This document shows positions 52,656 to 61,366 of a DNA stretch of 64,000 nt, in pieces. How positions within the stretch are numbered: position 1 is the first letter of the stretch; each line of letters starts with the position of its first letter. Below the pieces are notes generated by a model. It was not told where the DNA came from. It saw only the letters and a list, made by a program, of their open reading frames with translations, and searched no databases. This stretch comes from Agrobacterium tumefaciens (GTDB taxonomy: Bacteria; Pseudomonadota; Alphaproteobacteria; Rhizobiales; Rhizobiaceae): contig NZ_CP039888.1 of NCBI RefSeq assembly GCF_005221325.1, positions 1,984,001-2,048,000 on the forward strand. Direction: 5' to 3'. Both the position numbers and the translations under genes were made by a program.

Positions 52656-53111
52656 TTATTCCTTCGAGGACAGTACCTTCCGGAAATAAACCACTCGCTC
52701 CGTTTCCTCAAATCCAAGCGCCGCATGCATGCGATGGGAAACGACATTTGCAATATCGGCATCGGACGCCAGCTCGCTCACGCCTCGGCCGATTGCCCAG
52801 CGCGTCACCTCCTCCACCATGAGGGCGGCAACGCCCCGTTTGCGAAATGCCTCCTCGACATAAATCCCCTCTAGAAACGCCACAGGCGATGTATCGCAGC
52901 CGTTGACATAGTCCCGCCGCAGGCTGACCTCCGCAAAACCAATGGCCACGCTGGCCGGGTCGTGGACGATAAATCCAGCCCCTGTTTCGGAGACGTCCTG
53001 CAACTCCGCCCTATGTTCGGCGGGCGTGGTATCGGGCCACAGGCGATGCCGTAAAAGGCACCACGCATCAGGGTGGTCGGCGGCGTTTCCGATAACAAAT
53101 TGCCCGCTCAT
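52656..53111 (-). CDS. AAC(6')-like GNAT acetyltransferase
   Basis: A 151-residue acetyltransferase closely following the AAC(6')-I aminoglycoside acetyltransferase pattern: LRHRLWPDTTPAEHRAE, SLRRDYVNGCDTSPVAFLEG, then YVEEAFRKRGVAALMVEEV, ELASDADIANVVSHRMHAAL and GFEETERVVYFRK. A role in aminoglycoside acetylation is possible but chromosomal members often have other natural substrates. The ATG overlaps the stop of the alpha-glucosidase gene (ATGA), so the two are co-translated. Confidence 0.87.
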   Translation of the reverse strand: MSGQFVIGNAADHPDAWCLLRHRLWPDTTPAEHRAELQDVSETGAGFIVHDPASVAIGFAEVSLRRDYVNGCDTSPVAFLEGIYVEEAFRKRGVAALMVEEVTRWAIGRGVSELASDADIANVVSHRMHAALGFEETERVVYFRKVLSSKE

Positions 53112-54772
53112 GCAACGGTCCCACAAAATACATCCAGCCCCTCGAGCTTCACGATATCAGCATCATAGAGCGGCGCAAAACCCGGCATCGGCACGATATC
53201 CGTAACGCGCATGGTCTTCGGCACGGGAAACTCCACCGCCTCGCGCGTCAGGTTGAAAACGAACAGCAGCTTTTCATCACCCTTCTGGCGCGTGAAGGCC
53301 AGCACATCGAGATTGGTCTTGATGAAATGCATGTCGCCGTCGCGTAGCGCACCATGGCTTTTGCGGAAGGACAGGACGGCCCGATAATGGTTGAGAACCG
53401 AATCCGGCTTGCGCTCCTGCGCATCCACGGCCTGCATGGCGTGAACATAGGGAACCGGCAGCCAGGGCTTTTCAGCGCTTGAGAACCCGGCATTCGGCTT
53501 GCCCGTTTCCCACACCATCGGTGTGCGGCATCCGTCACGCCCCTTGAAGGCGGGCCAGAAGCGGATGCCATAGGGATCGCGCAGATCCTCGAAGGAAAGC
53601 TCTGCCTCGGTCAGACCCAACTCCTCGCCCTGATAGAGACATATGGAGCCGCGCAGGCTGGCGAGAACGCAGATGGCGAGTTTCGCCACCCGCGTCTGCT
53701 CTTCCACGCTTTCGGAAAATCGGCTGAGATGGCGCACCACATCATGGTTGGAGAAAGCCCAGCACACCCAGCCATCCGTCACCACCTTGCCGAATGTCTC
53801 GACGGAAGCGCGGAGATGCTTCGCGCTGAAATCCGGCCCCAGCAGGTCGAACGTATAACACATGTTGAGCTTGTCATTGCCGGATGTATAGGCCGCGACC
53901 GTTTTCAGCGATCGCGCGCCATCTCCCACCTCACCTACCGTGGCGCGGCCCTCATATTCATCGAGCAGAGCGCGGAAGCGCTTCAGAAAAGCCACGTTTT
54001 CCGGCCGCGTCTTGTCGTAAAGATGGTCCTGCATGCCATAGGGATTGACGTCGGATGCATCGAGACCAAAGCTTTCCTCGTCGAAAAGCGGCGGGTTGTC
54101 GCGCAAAAGCTTGTCGTGGAAATAGTGGTTGACGGTATCCAGCCGAAAACCGTCCACACCGCGATCCAGCCAGAAGCGCACGGTTTCGAGAAGCGCGTCC
54201 TGAACATCCGGATTGTGGAAATTCAGGTCCGGCTGCGAGGCGAGGAAGCTGTGCATGTAATATTGCTTGCGCACGCCGTCCCATTCCCAGGCCGGCCCGC
54301 CGAACACGGAAAGCCAGTTGGTGGGTGCGGTGCCATCCGGCTTGGGATTGGCCCAGACATACCAGTCGGCCTTGCTGTTGATGCGGCTTGCGCGGCTGTC
54401 CACGAACCAGGGATGCCGGTCGGAAGTGTGCGAAATCACCTGATCGATGATGACCTTCAGCCCCAACCGATGCGCCTCGGCCATCAGCGCATCGAAATCC
54501 GCAAGCGTGCCGAACATCGGATCGACATTGCAATAATCGGAAACGTCATAACCCATATCGGCCATCGGCGAGGTGAAGAAGGGCGAGAGCCAGATGCCAT
54601 CGACGCCAAGCGAGGCGATATAGGGCAGACGTTTCGTCACCCCGGCAAGATCACCAAATCCGTCGCCGGTCGTATCCTGAAACGAGCGCGGATAGACCTG
54701 ATAGATCACCGCTCCTTTCCACCAGTCCGATTGTGCTTGAGGTTTGTGGACCGGGGCATGGGGCAGCGTCAT
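53108..54772 (-). CDS. GH13 alpha-glucosidase
   Basis: A 554-residue cytoplasmic alpha-amylase-family enzyme. Conserved regions: GVDGIWLSPFFTSP (I-like), DQVISHTSDRHPWF (I), GFRLDTVNHYF with nucleophile Asp (II), VGEVGDG with the acid/base Glu (III), SNHDVVRH (IV). This set fits oligo-1,6-/alpha-1,4-glucosidases acting on short malto- or isomalto-oligosaccharides or sucrose isomers. AGGAG precedes the ATG. Unlike the agl operon of Sinorhizobium, no sugar ABC genes are adjacent; the partner gene is an acetyltransferase. Confidence 0.92.
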   Translation of the reverse strand: MTLPHAPVHKPQAQSDWWKGAVIYQVYPRSFQDTTGDGFGDLAGVTKRLPYIASLGVDGIWLSPFFTSPMADMGYDVSDYCNVDPMFGTLADFDALMAEAHRLGLKVIIDQVISHTSDRHPWFVDSRASRINSKADWYVWANPKPDGTAPTNWLSVFGGPAWEWDGVRKQYYMHSFLASQPDLNFHNPDVQDALLETVRFWLDRGVDGFRLDTVNHYFHDKLLRDNPPLFDEESFGLDASDVNPYGMQDHLYDKTRPENVAFLKRFRALLDEYEGRATVGEVGDGARSLKTVAAYTSGNDKLNMCYTFDLLGPDFSAKHLRASVETFGKVVTDGWVCWAFSNHDVVRHLSRFSESVEEQTRVAKLAICVLASLRGSICLYQGEELGLTEAELSFEDLRDPYGIRFWPAFKGRDGCRTPMVWETGKPNAGFSSAEKPWLPVPYVHAMQAVDAQERKPDSVLNHYRAVLSFRKSHGALRDGDMHFIKTNLDVLAFTRQKGDEKLLFVFNLTREAVEFPVPKTMRVTDIVPMPGFAPLYDADIVKLEGLDVFCGTVA

Positions 54773-54927
54773 CGGCGATCTCCTGAGGGTGTCTCGCGGG
54801 AGAATATAAAGCCGTTGCCTCCGCGTAAACCGGAACTTCGCACATGCACAATCGGCCAGAACCGCCCTTGTCAGCGGCCTATACTCGTCGTAAGCCGCAT
54901 GGCTGGAAAAAACGGGAGGATGACGGC

Positions 54928-55848
54928 GTGGGCGGACGGTTTCTGTCGATTGGCGAATGCATGGTGGAACTGTCGCAAGCCGGCAACGGGCTGCTGCGCA
55001 AGGGTTTTGCGGGCGATACGTTCAATACCGCCTGGTATGCCCGCGCCTGCCTGCCGCAAGACTGGTCCGTCGATTATTTCACGGCACTCGGCGATGATCC
55101 GTTGTCGGAAGACATGCTGGCCTTCATTGCGGAAGCCGGCATCGGCACGGAAAAAATCCGCCGCATCAAGGGCGGCACGCCCGGCCTTTACCTCATCAAC
55201 CTGAAGGATGGCGAACGCACCTTCAGCTACTGGCGCAATGCCGCCGCCGCAAGACAGCTGGCCGCGGATGCGGATCACCTGCGCAGGACGGTCGAAAGCG
55301 CCGATGTGGTCTATTTCTCCGGCATCACGCTCGCCATTCTCGCCTCCGCGCATGATGTCGATACGTTCCTCGCGGAACTGCGCCGCGCCAAGGCGGCCGG
55401 CAAGCTGGTGGTCTTCGATCCCAACATCCGCCCGCGCCTCTGGGCCGACAGGCAAGTGATGCTGGAGACGATCTCCAATGGTGCCCGCGCCGCAACGCTC
55501 GTCATGCCGAGCTTCGATGACGAAGCCAGCCATTTCGGCGACATCTCCGTTGAAGCGACCATCGACCGCTACCGTTCGCTCGGCGTCGAAAATATCGTCG
55601 TGAAGGACGGCGCCAAGGGCGCAACGCTCGATTTCGGCGGCAGCCGCAGCCACGCCCCGGCGGAAAAGGCCGTGGATGTGGTGGACACGACGAGCGCCGG
55701 TGACAGCTTCAACGGCGCCTTCCTTGCCCGTTACGTGACCGGAAGCTCTCCGGAAGAGGCCGCCACCTTCGCGGCAAGGGCTGCGGCAACCGTCATCGGC
55801 CACCATGGCGCGCTGATCAGCCCCGAACTTCTGCCGCTGGTGGGATAG
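54928..55848 (+). CDS. kdgK: PfkB-family sugar kinase (2-keto-3-deoxygluconate kinase type)
   Basis: A 306-residue ribokinase-fold enzyme: LSIGECMVELS and GDTFNTAWYAR at the N terminus, VVFDPNIRPRLW in the middle, and the PfkB signature with the catalytic Asp in VDTTSAGDSFNGAFLARY. These patterns fit KdgK, which phosphorylates KDG to enter the Entner-Doudoroff route. The GTG start at 54928 follows GGGAGGA by 7 bases. It is divergent from the alpha-glucosidase, with no other KDG-pathway genes in the window. Confidence 0.88.
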   Translation: MGGRFLSIGECMVELSQAGNGLLRKGFAGDTFNTAWYARACLPQDWSVDYFTALGDDPLSEDMLAFIAEAGIGTEKIRRIKGGTPGLYLINLKDGERTFSYWRNAAAARQLAADADHLRRTVESADVVYFSGITLAILASAHDVDTFLAELRRAKAAGKLVVFDPNIRPRLWADRQVMLETISNGARAATLVMPSFDDEASHFGDISVEATIDRYRSLGVENIVVKDGAKGATLDFGGSRSHAPAEKAVDVVDTTSAGDSFNGAFLARYVTGSSPEEAATFAARAAATVIGHHGALISPELLPLVG

Positions 55849-55894
55849 GTAGCGACGCTGCCCTGAAAAGGGACGATACTGACCATCCTATGGC

Positions 55895-55912
55895 CTGACA
55901 TGATCCTGTAAC
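55895..55912 (+). promoter_or_regulatory. Pho-box-like direct repeat upstream of the glycosyltransferase
   Basis: CTGACAT-GATC-CTGTAAC resembles the PhoB box CTGTCAT-N4-CTGTCAT (6 of 7 and 5 of 7 matches, exact N4 spacing). A -10-like CATATA begins at 55923, 10 bases downstream, the geometry of PhoB-activated promoters, where the box replaces the -35. Confidence 0.55.
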
Positions 55913-55987
55913 ACGCGCGCCGCATATACGGGCAGAAGCCGGGCAATGGGGATTCGCCCGTGCGCAGATGAGCAGGATCAGTGTTTC

Positions 55988-57037
55988 ATGACGAGAATCA
56001 CGATTGTCACAGATGCCTGGCACCCGCAGGTCAACGGCGTGGTTCGCTCGATCGAAAACACCAATACCGAACTGGCGCGGCTGGGCGTGGATGTGCGCAT
56101 GGTCACACCGCAGAGTTTTTACAGCATCCCCTGCCCCACCTATCCGGAAATCCGCCTGTCGGTCGCCGGTTATCGTCGTGTGGCGGCGGAGATTGAAAAA
56201 AGCCAGCCCTCCTTCGTGCATATTGCGACGGAAGGGCCGCTCGGCTTCATGGCACGGCGCTGGTGCGTGAAGAACCGCATGCGGTTTTCCACCAGCTATC
56301 ACACCCGCTTTCCCGAATATGTGGCGGCGCGTTTTCCGGTCCCGGAAAGCTGGCTTTATGCTTTCGTGCGCTGGTTCCATAATGGCGGCAACACCTGCAT
56401 GGTGGCGACGCCGAGCCTCGAGACCGAACTGGAAGCCCGCGGCGTGCGCAACCTCAAGCGCTGGAGCCGCGGCATCGACGCCGAGCTTTTCCATCCCCGC
56501 CCGAAAACGACGTTGCCGTTCGACCTGCCGAGGCCGATCTTCATGACGGTGGGACGTGTGGCGGTGGAAAAGAACCTGCCGGAATTCCTGGAACTCGATC
56601 TGCCGGGATCGAAGGTCGTCATCGGCGACGGTCCCGCCCGCCATGAATTGCAGGAGAAATATCCGGATGTGCTGTTCACCGGCATCAAGACCGGCGAGGA
56701 CCTCGCCGATGCCTATGCGCAGGCCGATGTCTTCGTTTTCCCCTCGAAGACCGACACATTCGGCAACACCATTCTGGAAGCGCTGGCAAGCGGCGTACCC
56801 GTGGCCGCCTTCCCCGTCACCGGACCTATCGACATTCTGGGCGGCAACCCCGCCGCCGGCGCGCTGGACAATAATCTGCGCGATGCCTGTCTGGCGGCGC
56901 TTCAGTGTTCACCACAGGCAGCACTTGCCCTTTCCAAAAGCTACAGCTGGGAAAAGGCCTCGCGGCAATTCCTCGACAATGTAATCCACGCCGCCGGAAA
57001 ATCGCTGCCGCTTCTATCCCGCTCGCGGCTTGCATGA
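55988..57037 (+). CDS. GT4 family glycosyltransferase, candidate glycolipid synthase
   Basis: A 349-residue GT-B enzyme. N-terminal domain: TDAWHPQVNGVVRSI (7-22); C-terminal donor site: FMTVGRVAVEKNLPEFLEL, KVVIGDGPARHELQ, ADVFVFPSKTDTFGNTILEALASG with the conserved Glu pair. It resembles the GT4 enzymes related to MgdA/SQD2 that glycosylate diacylglycerol. Agrobacterium has such an enzyme (Agt) that makes glucosyl- and glucuronosyl-diacylglycerol under phosphate starvation, and the Pho-box-like element upstream fits that role. The lipid assignment is inference. The frame is open upstream to 55946. Confidence 0.85.
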   Translation: MTRITIVTDAWHPQVNGVVRSIENTNTELARLGVDVRMVTPQSFYSIPCPTYPEIRLSVAGYRRVAAEIEKSQPSFVHIATEGPLGFMARRWCVKNRMRFSTSYHTRFPEYVAARFPVPESWLYAFVRWFHNGGNTCMVATPSLETELEARGVRNLKRWSRGIDAELFHPRPKTTLPFDLPRPIFMTVGRVAVEKNLPEFLELDLPGSKVVIGDGPARHELQEKYPDVLFTGIKTGEDLADAYAQADVFVFPSKTDTFGNTILEALASGVPVAAFPVTGPIDILGGNPAAGALDNNLRDACLAALQCSPQAALALSKSYSWEKASRQFLDNVIHAAGKSLPLLSRSRLA

Positions 57038-57204
57038 GCAATCCCCGAGATTTGTGAGGGAATGAGTGGACGAAAGGGTGCGGGAGTGTCACAAGGCGAT
57101 CAGGACGCGACTGCCGTTATCTTTAGAACGGGGTCGGGCTGCTGATTGACGTCAGGCGGCTGCCGCGAGATTACGCTGGCCGTCCTTTTATCAGATCGAT
57201 CTCC

Positions 57205-57813
57205 TCACCAAGCACCAATGAGAGACTGGCCCGTCAGCGGCACGGTCCGCGCCTTACCGTCCCGGTCGGTCACCGAAAGTGATGCGGCCATCTGCTTTGG
57301 GGATTTGCGGAACCAGTTGGCGGCAACGCTCGCCATATCGCCGATCATCGCCTGTTTGTGCCAGTCGGCAAAACGTCTGGCCGTGGCTTCCGGCTCGGAA
57401 CGGTAGAAGAAATCGCCCGATTGCCCGAGATCATTGATGGATACCGCCATGGCCGACAGCGGCCGCTGGAACATTTTTGCCGGCACCGAAAGCGCATCGG
57501 CACCCTCAGAAAAAGCGGGTGCCATGAAATCGATAGTCCAGCCGTCGGCCTCGACCCAGCAATGGAAATTCTCGCCCGCGCCCGTCACATAACCGTCTTC
57601 GCGATGATCTGCGAATAAGAGAACCGTTCCGCCGAGATTATAGGCGGCAAGCCCGCCCTTCGGCACCGCCTTCACCTTGTAATACTGCTGCAGGATGAAG
57701 GCGCCGAAGGTGCTGAAATACATGGAGGCCGAGGCGGGATCGGCATTCTGGCTAATGAGCAGGCTGTTGATGACGCGGTAAATCCGGTGATAGTCCGTCT
57801 GCTTGATCAGCAT
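57205..57813 (-). CDS. DUF2026 family protein
   Basis: A 202-residue soluble protein that fits DUF2026: DYHRIYRVINSLL at the start, SMYFSTFGAFILQQYYKVKA, then GENFHCWVEADGWTIDFMAP. The His...Asp pair in the last stretch is reminiscent of papain/transglutaminase-like folds, but the only Cys is next to that His and no separate nucleophile is seen at the N-terminal helix. Function unknown. It is 35 bases downstream of a NUDIX gene in the same direction, in a probable yfgM-der-nudix-DUF2026 unit. Confidence 0.7.
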   Translation of the reverse strand: MLIKQTDYHRIYRVINSLLISQNADPASASMYFSTFGAFILQQYYKVKAVPKGGLAAYNLGGTVLLFADHREDGYVTGAGENFHCWVEADGWTIDFMAPAFSEGADALSVPAKMFQRPLSAMAVSINDLGQSGDFFYRSEPEATARRFADWHKQAMIGDMASVAANWFRKSPKQMAASLSVTDRDGKARTVPLTGQSLIGAW

Positions 57814-57848
57814 GATATTTTCCTGATTTTTAACCTGGCCGCCTCAGC

Positions 57849-58313
57849 TCATGCAGACGCGACAAGCAGATGATGGAGCGGCGTGCGATGCACGAATTCA
57901 GCTTCGATATGCCGCAGCACATGGCGCTGCCCTGAAAACGGAACCATCGTCAGCGCATCCTCGAACGAGACCCAGCAAAACGCGCTATGCTCTTCATTCA
58001 GCACGACGTTGCTGTCGGAATCCACCATACCGACAAAAACCGGCAGCATGCCGATAGAATTCCGGTCGGCCTCATAAAATTGTTCGCAGATATCCGCCGA
58101 GTATAGTTTGCGGCAGGTCAGCCCGGTCTCTTCAAAAACCTCGCGCAGGGCAGTTTCCCATGCCTTTTCGCCGTTTTCGATGCTTCCAACGATCTGGCAC
58201 CACTCACCGACAAGCGTGTGGTTGCGCCGAAGCAAGAGAACATCGCGCCTGCCTTCGATTTCGCGAAGCACGACGACAGACACGGCAGAACAACGAATGG
58301 GAATGTCAGCCAT
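57849..58313 (-). CDS. NUDIX hydrolase (dihydroneopterin triphosphatase-like)
   Basis: A 154-residue protein with a fully canonical NUDIX box: GSIENGEKAWETALRE plus VFEETGL. The lead-in VVVLREIEGRRDVLLLRR and WCQIVGSIE resembles NudB-type enzymes, but the substrate is not certain. The ATG at 58313 (MADIPIRC) is preferred to 58325. It lies 27 bases after der on the same strand. Confidence 0.87.
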   Translation of the reverse strand: MADIPIRCSAVSVVVLREIEGRRDVLLLRRNHTLVGEWCQIVGSIENGEKAWETALREVFEETGLTCRKLYSADICEQFYEADRNSIGMLPVFVGMVDSDSNVVLNEEHSAFCWVSFEDALTMVPFSGQRHVLRHIEAEFVHRTPLHHLLVASA

Positions 58314-58340
58314 AACTTTCTGCAATCTCCGCGGCAGGAC

Positions 58341-59771
58341 TTACCGCCGCTTCTTCGCCTTGCTCTCGAACGGATTGTCCGAACCACGATAATGCACGCG
58401 GATCGGCACGCCCGGCATGTCGAAATCCTTGCGCAGGCCATTGACCAGATAACGCGTATAGCTCTCCGGAATGGCTTCCGGCCGTGTGCAGGAAATCATG
58501 AAGGCCGGTGGGCGGGCCTTGACCTGCGTCATATATTTCAGCTTCAGGCGGCGGCCGGAGACGGCCGGCGGCGGATGCTGCGTGGTCTGCGCATCCAGCC
58601 AGCGGTTGAGTTTGGCGGTCGAGATGCGGCGGTTCCAGGTCTTGTCCGTATCGATGATGTTCTGCATCAGCCGGTCGAGGCCATAACCCGTCTGGCCGGA
58701 GATCGGCACGGCGCGAATGCCGCGCGCCTGCGGCAAGAGACGCTCGGTCTTTTCACGCAGATCGGCCAGATAGGCCTGCGGGTCTTCCACCAGATCCCAC
58801 TTGTTGAAAGCGAGCACGGCGGCGCGGCCTTCGCGGATGACGAGATCGACCAGTTGCAGATCCTGCTTTTCGAACGGGATGGTGCTGTCGAACACAATCA
58901 CCACCGTCTCGGCAAAACGGATGGAGCGCAGCGAATCCGCCACCGAGAGCTTTTCCAGCTTCTCCGTCACCTTGGCCTTGCGGCGCATGCCGGCCGTATC
59001 AAACATCTTGATGGTGCGGCCGCGCCAGTCCCATTCAACCGAAATACTGTCGCGGGTAATGCCGGCTTCCGGGCCGGTCAGCAGCCGGTCTTCGCCGAGG
59101 AAACGGTTGATGAGCGTCGACTTGCCCGCATTCGGTCGACCGATAATGGCGACGCGCAGCGGCTTTGTCTCGTCATAGACGGGCTCTTCGTCTTCCTCTT
59201 CCTCGCTGCCGGGCTCAGTGCGCGGCAGAACGATATCCGTCTCCGCTTCATCCACTTCGGGCGGGAAGGCGGCGTCTTCGCCGATCGCCGCAACGATGGC
59301 GTCGCGCAGGTCGATCATGCCCTGACCGTGTTCGGCCGAGATCGGGCAAGGCTCGCCAAGACCCAACGTGAAGGCATCATAGAAACCGGCGTCAGAACCG
59401 CGCGCTTCGGACTTGTTGGCCACCAGCACGACAGGCTTGCCGCGACGGCGCAGCATTTCGCCCAGCGTCTCGTCGGCGGGCGTCAGCCCGGCCTTGGCGT
59501 CAACCACGAACAGCGTCACATCGGCTTCATCGATCGCCGCTTCCGTCTGCGCCCACATGCGGCCCTGAAGCGTTTCCGGCCCGGATTGCTCCAGACCGGC
59601 AGTATCGATGATGGTGAAACGCAGGTCGACGAGCTTCGCATCGCCGGGGCGGCGGTCGCGGGTCACGCCCGGCGTGTCGTCCACCAGCGCCAGTTTCTTT
59701 CCGACCAGACGGTTGAAAAGCGTGGACTTGCCGACATTGGGGCGCCCGACTATGGCGACGGTGAAGCTCAT
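58341..59771 (-). CDS. der: Ribosome biogenesis GTPase Der (EngA)
   Basis: A 476-residue GTPase with two tandem G domains and a C-terminal KH-like domain. G1 motifs: GRPNVGKST (8-16) and GRPNAGKST (about 212-220); NKSE and NKWD are the two G4 motifs; DTAGL and DTAGM the two G3 motifs. Der is essential for 50S subunit maturation. An acidic linker ([12 protein letters not shown]) joins the G domains. It is downstream of the YfgM-like gene by 32 bases, echoing the yfgM-bamB-der cluster of enterobacteria but without bamB. Confidence 0.97.
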   Translation of the reverse strand: MSFTVAIVGRPNVGKSTLFNRLVGKKLALVDDTPGVTRDRRPGDAKLVDLRFTIIDTAGLEQSGPETLQGRMWAQTEAAIDEADVTLFVVDAKAGLTPADETLGEMLRRRGKPVVLVANKSEARGSDAGFYDAFTLGLGEPCPISAEHGQGMIDLRDAIVAAIGEDAAFPPEVDEAETDIVLPRTEPGSEEEEDEEPVYDETKPLRVAIIGRPNAGKSTLINRFLGEDRLLTGPEAGITRDSISVEWDWRGRTIKMFDTAGMRRKAKVTEKLEKLSVADSLRSIRFAETVVIVFDSTIPFEKQDLQLVDLVIREGRAAVLAFNKWDLVEDPQAYLADLREKTERLLPQARGIRAVPISGQTGYGLDRLMQNIIDTDKTWNRRISTAKLNRWLDAQTTQHPPPAVSGRRLKLKYMTQVKARPPAFMISCTRPEAIPESYTRYLVNGLRKDFDMPGVPIRVHYRGSDNPFESKAKKRR

Positions 59772-59803
59772 TGATCGTTATTCCTTAGGATGGCGAAGCG
59801 GCG

Positions 59804-60475
59804 TTAAGCAGCTTTGCCCGAAGCGGTGATATTGTCGAGCATGATCTGCGCGCGGTTCGTCACGTTGCGCGGTGCCTGCGTGTCACTCATGATTTGCTCG
59901 AACCATTGTTTGGCCTTGGCGAAATCGCCGGCCTTGTAGGCGGCGAGACCCAGAGCCTCACGGGCCGACGCCCGCATGGTCTGGCCCTCAGTGCTGAGCG
60001 GCTCGGCAAGCGCCACGACCTGATCATAGGTGCCGTTATCGACCAAAAGCCAGGCCGCGCGCACCCTGGCGGTGTCGCGGAAGACCTGCGGCGCGGAGGT
60101 GTCGTTGCCGATGGCGGTGAAGGCGGCAATCGCGCCGGCCGCATCGCCCTTCTGCGACAGCAGCGTGGCCGAACGGAACTTCGCAAGCACAGGATAATTG
60201 CCGTGACCGGAGGTTTCGAGATCGGCAAAGGCCTTCAGCGCGTCATCCGTCTTGTTTTCGGAAGCGAGCTTCAGGGCGGCCAGGAACTGGTCGCCGGAAT
60301 TGGAAGCGCGGCTGGTGTTCCAGTATTCGTAGATGCCGGCGCCCGCAGCACCGACAACCACGAGAATGGCCGCACCCACGACCACGATACCGTACCGGCC
60401 CCAGAAGCGCGACAGTTGCTCGGAGCGGATCTGCTCGTTCACTTCGCGGATAAAGGTATCATTTTCGTTTGCCAT
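59804..60475 (-). CDS. YfgM-like TPR membrane protein
   Basis: A 223-residue protein with an N-terminal cytoplasmic tail (FIREVNEQIRSEQLSRFWGR), one membrane segment (IVVVGAAILVVVGAAGAGIYEYW) and periplasmic TPR-like helices. This is the YfgM (PF09976-type) layout. YfgM links the Sec translocon to periplasmic chaperones in E. coli. The ATG at 60475 follows CGGAGA. Probably co-transcribed with der. Confidence 0.88.
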   Translation of the reverse strand: MANENDTFIREVNEQIRSEQLSRFWGRYGIVVVGAAILVVVGAAGAGIYEYWNTSRASNSGDQFLAALKLASENKTDDALKAFADLETSGHGNYPVLAKFRSATLLSQKGDAAGAIAAFTAIGNDTSAPQVFRDTARVRAAWLLVDNGTYDQVVALAEPLSTEGQTMRASAREALGLAAYKAGDFAKAKQWFEQIMSDTQAPRNVTNRAQIMLDNITASGKAA

Positions 60476-60561
60476 CAAATTCTCCGTTACCCGCGCGGAG
60501 ATCGTTCCCGATCCATCCGTCCGCGGACATACCAAGCCGCTTACCCGGATCAGCAAAAAGC

Positions 60562-60586
60562 GGCCGACCGAGGGTCATGGTCGGCC
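60562..60586 (-). terminator. Terminator of the nnrU-family gene
   Basis: GGCCGACC (60562-60569) and GGTCGGCC (60579-60586) form an 8-base stem; leftward transcription then meets GCTTTTTG. Confidence 0.75.
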
Positions 60587-60631
60587 TTCTAGCCTATTTT
60601 GCCTGATATGTAAGGGGGAAACGTCGTTTTC

Positions 60632-61216
60632 CTACAAGGCGATGGGCTGAACGCCGATCAACCATTCGTGCAGTTTCAGAATGAAAGCACCCCAAAGAAC
60701 GATGCCGCCGAGAATGGCCACCAGATCATAGCGGCTTGAAACGAAGTCGCGGACCACTTTTTCGCCCGCCCTTTCCCGCCGCTTCAGCGAAATCCGCATC
60801 ACCACGCCCCAGGCCAGGAAAGATGCGAAGAGCAGGATCGAGGAGGTTTCGCCATTGGCCAGAAGATGGGCGAGCGCCCAGATCTTGACCGACAGAATGA
60901 GCGGATGTTTTGTCTTCGTGGCGATGTGGCCAGCCGGGTGGAGGCTGGCGACCAGACAGATCATCGCCAGCAGCATCAGTGTCACGGCGATATGGCTCAT
61001 AAACACCGGCGGATACCAGAGCATGCCTGTCTCCTGCCGGGCTTCACCGAAAGCATAGATGACAAGGCCGAGCGTGATGAGGCTGACGAGGGAATAAACG
61101 CCCTTGAAAGGCCCCTCCCCCATCGCCGCAATCATGCGGGCGCGAAATTGCGGTGCGACCACCTTCAAAAGATGGGTCAGCAGGAACAAGGCAAGACAGA
61201 GTGCGAGAAAAAGCAT
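60632..61216 (-). CDS. NnrU family membrane protein
   Basis: A 194-residue protein with about six hydrophobic segments and the NnrU pattern (HLLKVVAPQFRARMIAAMGEG, HPAGHIATKTKHPLILSVKIWALAHLLANGE). NnrU was named from a denitrification cluster of Rhodobacter, but relatives are widespread; some are linked to isoprenoid or heme-like methyltransferase families. No denitrification gene adjoins it here except pseudoazurin 22 kb away. It is divergent from the deacetylase. Confidence 0.87.
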   Translation of the reverse strand: MLFLALCLALFLLTHLLKVVAPQFRARMIAAMGEGPFKGVYSLVSLITLGLVIYAFGEARQETGMLWYPPVFMSHIAVTLMLLAMICLVASLHPAGHIATKTKHPLILSVKIWALAHLLANGETSSILLFASFLAWGVVMRISLKRRERAGEKVVRDFVSSRYDLVAILGGIVLWGAFILKLHEWLIGVQPIAL

Positions 61217-61366
61217 GGAACACGGTCCCCCGGTGGAACGAATGCGGCCCGATCACCGCGGTTGAGAACAGGAATTAGGCTGAAAGTCATCAAAACGCCA
61301 GCCACTTCAAAGCTTCGCCTTATTCCACCCGCAAAAGGCCACGGTGTTTCATATGACGGATAACTG

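Noticed and set aside
53729..55204. 491-codon plus-strand frame
   Set aside because: It is antisense to the GH13 glucosidase and then runs out of frame into the sugar kinase gene.
58218..59774. 518-codon plus-strand frame
   Set aside because: It is antisense to der, whose GTPase motifs are unmistakable.
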